The notes under the pieces were generated by a model that was given only the letters and a program-made list of their open reading frames with translations, ran no database searches and had not been told where the DNA came from. A program made the position numbers and the translations under genes. DNA of 64,000 nucleotides from Pisolithus tinctorius (lineage: Eukaryota > Basidiomycota > Agaricomycetes > Boletales > Pisolithaceae): NCBI GenBank assembly GCA_024663395.1, contig JANFAH010000003.1:3534001-3598000 (forward strand). Reading direction: 5' to 3'. Numbering within the stretch: position 1 is the stretch's first letter; every line of letters begins with the position of its first letter. Shown here one piece after another: positions 63,365-64,000 of this stretch.

Positions 63365-64000
63365 TTATTCAGCCTCATTGTTGTCAGAGGACAGTAACCC
63401 TGTGAACAGTGTCCCACAAGTATCATTGTCATGGTCAGGGTTGTCCTCGACATGCTCATCAGGGGATGGTGACCTCTTGTCCATGAAAGATTCCAACTGT
63501 TCTGTCTGAGTTGCTGTGATTGTGAATGCAACAAGTTCATCAGCATATACAGCATGGTAAAATGCCATGTCATCTTTGCCATCCTGCAGGTCACATTGGT
63601 CGAAAATATCCATCAACATTGCCAACTGCGATTCAGCAGTTGCCAGAGTTTCCTGAGCTGCTGTGTGAACTTCAGTCAATAAATCCCTCTGCTGCTCAAT
63701 AAACTCTATCTCTGCCAAGGTCTGAGAGACCTGCTGTGATATACAATCCCAAAATGCACACTTTGCAAGTATGGCTTTGACAAGAACATTGTCAGGCAAT
63801 TGTGACAAACCATGATGTAGAAAGTCATGTCCCTTGGTTTCATTCATTAGTAGTGCCTCACACATATGACAATAACTTACCTTGTGTACATCTTCCAGTG
63901 ACAAATCAGTGTGAGACAATCGACCAATGGTTCTTGCAGCAAAGCAAAGCTCGAGGGGGGGTGGGGCTGCTTGCTTTCTGTATGGGTGGTACTTGGTATG
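63365..64000 (-). CDS. Unrecognised coding segment, continues past the window end
   Basis: Open on the minus strand from the window edge: QAAPPPLELCFAARTIGRLS, HTDLSLEDVHK up to a GTAAGTTATT donor at about 63881. The frame stays open through LPDNVLVKAILAKCAFWDCI, QTLAEIEFIEQQRDLLTEVH, ETLATAESQLAMLMDIFDQC (heptad-like, coiled coil) and an acidic tail DEHVEDNPDHDNDT to the stop at 63365, so either the donor is unused or the downstream part is a separate exon. Partial at the 5' end; no family assigned. Confidence 0.45.
   Translation of the reverse strand, partial: HTKYHPYRKQAAPPPLELCFAARTIGRLSHTDLSLEDVHKVSYCHMCEALLMNETKGHDFLHHGLSQLPDNVLVKAILAKCAFWDCISQQVSQTLAEIEFIEQQRDLLTEVHTAAQETLATAESQLAMLMDIFDQCDLQDGKDDMAFYHAVYADELVAFTITATQTEQLESFMDKRSPSPDEHVEDNPDHDNDTCGTLFTGLLSSDNNEAE

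Overview
The window reads as nuclear DNA of an Agaricomycete (mushroom-forming or wood-rot basidiomycete). Genes are split by many ~50-60 bp GT-AG introns, and several families are basidiomycete-typical: a class IV chitin synthase with a long Ser/Pro-rich N-terminus, a HET-domain protein, RecQ-like helicases, DUF6589 proteins, Ty1/copia and Ty3/gypsy elements. All calls come from reading the sequence by eye; no database search was possible.

Layout. 0.4-4.2 kb (-): class IV chitin synthase. 7.1-17.1 kb: a loose cluster of thioredoxin-fold genes that share intron positions but differ at the active site (WCGVC, WCGPC, and GSGML without cysteines, plus a possible relic), interspersed with a Whi2-like BTB gene, a long disordered protein and a 495-bp inverted-repeat (MITE-like) element. 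18.0-21.1 kb (+): Lam/Ysp-type GRAM + sterol-transfer membrane-contact protein. 22.0-26.7 kb (-): AGC kinase with an N-terminal PX domain. 28.3-28.9 kb: small acidic nuclear protein. 29.2-32.4 kb: divergent FMN split-barrel oxidase / CorA Mg2+ transporter pair. 33.1-36.3 kb: HET-domain gene overlapped by an unidentified gene.

From 36.9 kb rightward the window is mobile-element rich. A 7.84-kb element with 254-bp, ~99% identical terminal inverted repeats and a target duplication sits inside a tyrosinase-like gene whose reading frame rejoins exactly at the empty site. It carries a RecQ-like helicase and, convergent to it, a DUF6589 protein, itself broken by a nested 1.86-kb insertion and a stop codon. 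I regard this helicase + DUF6589 TIR element as the best candidate for an undescribed system. Further right lie a Cys-rich host gene interrupted by a copia element (5-bp target duplication CGTCA), a gypsy element with a canonical -1 slippery heptamer at its protease/RT junction, two ~670-bp LTR copies, and fragments of another gene reaching the window end.

Two damage signatures run through the window. In single-copy host genes (chitin synthase, Whi2-like, PX-AGC kinase, split-barrel oxidase) the conserved protein repeatedly changes frame by one extra base, usually in a homopolymer, which looks like assembly error. In the transposons the frame is kept and nearly every defect is an in-frame TGA where CGA (Arg) is expected, i.e. 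CpG to TpG decay as expected of cytosine methylation.
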